Positions 40,735 through 41,662 of a stretch of DNA of 41,662 bases are shown piece by piece. The stretch spans positions 1-41,662 of the forward strand of contig JAQXIO010000056.1 in NCBI GenBank assembly GCA_029007825.1. The letters are read 5' to 3'. Under the pieces are notes generated by a model, which saw nothing but the letters and a program-made list of their open reading frames with translations, ran no database searches and was not told the origin of the DNA. Both the position numbers and the translations under genes were made by a program. How positions within the stretch are numbered: the stretch's first letter is position 1; every line of letters starts with the position of its first letter. The stretch is from Bacteroidales bacterium (GTDB taxonomy: Bacteria > Bacteroidota > Bacteroidia > Bacteroidales > JAQXIO01).

Positions 40735-41346
40735 TTACCGTCCGCCTCCGATATCGGGATTAGCCTGTCTGAAACGGTAAAAGGTATTATACGATATTTC
40801 GTAATCACGGCATATCGCCATTATGGTTTTGCCTTTTGCCAGTTGCGCTTTTATTTCCGTTTTTCGCTTTTCGAGAAACTGCAGTTTTACGTTACTTCCC
40901 TTTTTACGCCCCATATGTTTTCCTTCGGCTTTACGAAGTGCCATTGCTTCACGCGTGCGTTGCGAAATAAGTTTATGTTCAATTTCCGCTGCAAGTCCGA
41001 AAGCGAAGCTGAGTACTTTACTATTGATGCTGTCATCGAAAACATAACCATCTTTGGTGCTGTGTATCTCTACCTGGTTTTCAACACAATATTTCATAAT
41101 CTGCATAATTTCATGCAGTGAACGTGAAAGGCGGGAAAGTTCCGTAACGATCAAAATATCATTTTTTTTTAACCTGTTTACCACTCTTCCCAGTTTCCGT
41201 TTTTTACGGTCGGTTTTACCGCTAACTATTTCCGTAACCCAACGATCGACTGTAATTCCTCTGTCAGAAGCGTAACGGATAATTTCTCCCTGCTGATTTT
41301 CAATATGCTGACGTTCCGTACTTATTCTCAAATATGCCGTTACCAT
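40735..41346 (-). CDS. Serine recombinase, Mpi-like DNA invertase
   Basis: This 203-residue enzyme has the resolvase/invertase catalytic domain: YLRISTERQ with catalytic S9, ILIVTELSRLSRS (active-site arginines in the ELSRLSRS segment) and KVLSFAFGLAAEIEHKLISQRTREAMALRKAEG, the long helix that links dimers. The C terminus is a helix-turn-helix (TIMAICRDYEISYNTFYRF) for binding inverted repeats. The size and sequence are close to the Bacteroides Mpi type, which flips small promoter segments between inverted repeats, many of them ahead of capsule loci. Its start lies 95 bases from a 58-bp inverted repeat, a likely substrate. Confidence 0.92.
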   Translation of the reverse strand: MVTAYLRISTERQHIENQQGEIIRYASDRGITVDRWVTEIVSGKTDRKKRKLGRVVNRLKKNDILIVTELSRLSRSLHEIMQIMKYCVENQVEIHSTKDGYVFDDSINSKVLSFAFGLAAEIEHKLISQRTREAMALRKAEGKHMGRKKGSNVKLQFLEKRKTEIKAQLAKGKTIMAICRDYEISYNTFYRFRQANPDIGGGR

Positions 41347-41441
41347 ATTTTATATTATTGGTTCAATGCTACAATATAGCATTAAAGCCAAATTCGATAC
41401 CAATTTTACATTCTTAACTTATTTTCTAATATCCTTGAGAA

Positions 41442-41662
41442 CAAGCGTAATCAGTATAAAGAGAACAGTTTAGCCAGCATATAATTAAGGCTTCCGTTAA
41501 TATAAAGAGCCTCCATAATGGAATGCGAATATAATAACTATTTCATTAACTGAGGAATGGAACAATTCATTTTTTCCCCAAGCCACCGATTTTATATCAT
41601 CGAATAACGGAAGCCTTAATTATATGCTGGCTAAACTGTTCTCTTTATACTGATTACGCTTG
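41442..41662. repeat. 58-bp perfect inverted repeat flanking 105 bp, candidate invertible segment
   Basis: The left arm 41442-41499 (starting caagcgtaatcagtataaag) is the exact reverse complement of the right arm 41605-41662, and the 105-bp spacer is 41500-41604. The right arm ends at the last base of the window, so the repeat may be longer. The spacer holds a near-consensus minus-strand -7 element (TATATTCG at 41533-41526) facing the invertase gene but no full promoter. Inversion by the adjacent recombinase is inferred. Confidence 0.75.

Noticed and set aside
1..41662. CRISPR arrays, rRNA, tRNA genes and complete insertion sequences
   Set aside because: Read for regularly spaced repeats, conserved rRNA cores, tRNA cloverleaf ends and transposase motifs; none found apart from the invertase.

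Overview
The window looks like chromosomal DNA of an anaerobic member of the Bacteroidales (Bacteroidota). The evidence is in the sequence: many genes are preceded by the Bacteroidota -7 element TAnnTTTG, several with a TTTG or TTG element 20-21 bp upstream; three secreted proteins end in type IX secretion (T9SS)-like sorting tails; there is a GH78 rhamnosidase and a Bacteroides Mpi-like serine invertase; and starts lack strong Shine-Dalgarno sequences. I cannot name the genus. The right edge coincides with the last base of an inverted repeat, so the window may be a whole contig broken at a repeat.

Left part (1-14975): a soluble histidine kinase with about nine PAS domains, a secreted repeat protein, a double CDGSH iron-sulfur protein, a YciI-like protein, a secreted alpha-L-rhamnosidase, a PAS hybrid kinase with a receiver domain, and an iron-dependent alcohol dehydrogenase. 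Rhamnosidase and alcohol dehydrogenase could be two ends of deoxyhexose use (rhamnose release, lactaldehyde reduction), but they are 3.3 kb apart and separately transcribed, so this is only inference.

Middle (15000-30030): an AT-rich patch holds a frameshifted small secreted protein and a lipoprotein. It is followed by a 1465-residue T9SS-exported, FIVAR-containing surface protein, a GT-B glycosyltransferase with a secreted esterase (likely one transcript), a TIM-barrel sugar isomerase-like protein, a DNA alkyl-transfer repair protein, a GNAT acetyltransferase, a nucleoside hydrolase lipoprotein and a BNR/Ycf48-like T9SS cargo. A degenerate second copy of this last gene's sorting tail lies upstream of it.

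Right part (30090-41662): an orphan phage-baseplate-spike-like protein, an OprB-like outer-membrane porin, a P-type Mg2+ ATPase (MgtA) directly downstream of an OmpR/CusS-type two-component system, and an AraC regulator divergent from a secreted alpha/beta hydrolase. Three helically phased copies of a 14-16 bp repeat sit between the last two genes. Then come a 46-residue membrane peptide missed by length cut-offs and a serine invertase whose start lies 95 bp from a 58-bp perfect inverted repeat, which is a candidate invertible switch.

The most interesting items are the invertase plus inverted-repeat switch at the right edge, the phased AraC operator array, the orphan spike protein, the duplicated sorting-tail remnant, a nested palindrome at 31052-31087 and a structured G-rich intergenic stretch near 13230-13360. 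I see no CRISPR array, rRNA, tRNA or complete insertion sequence.
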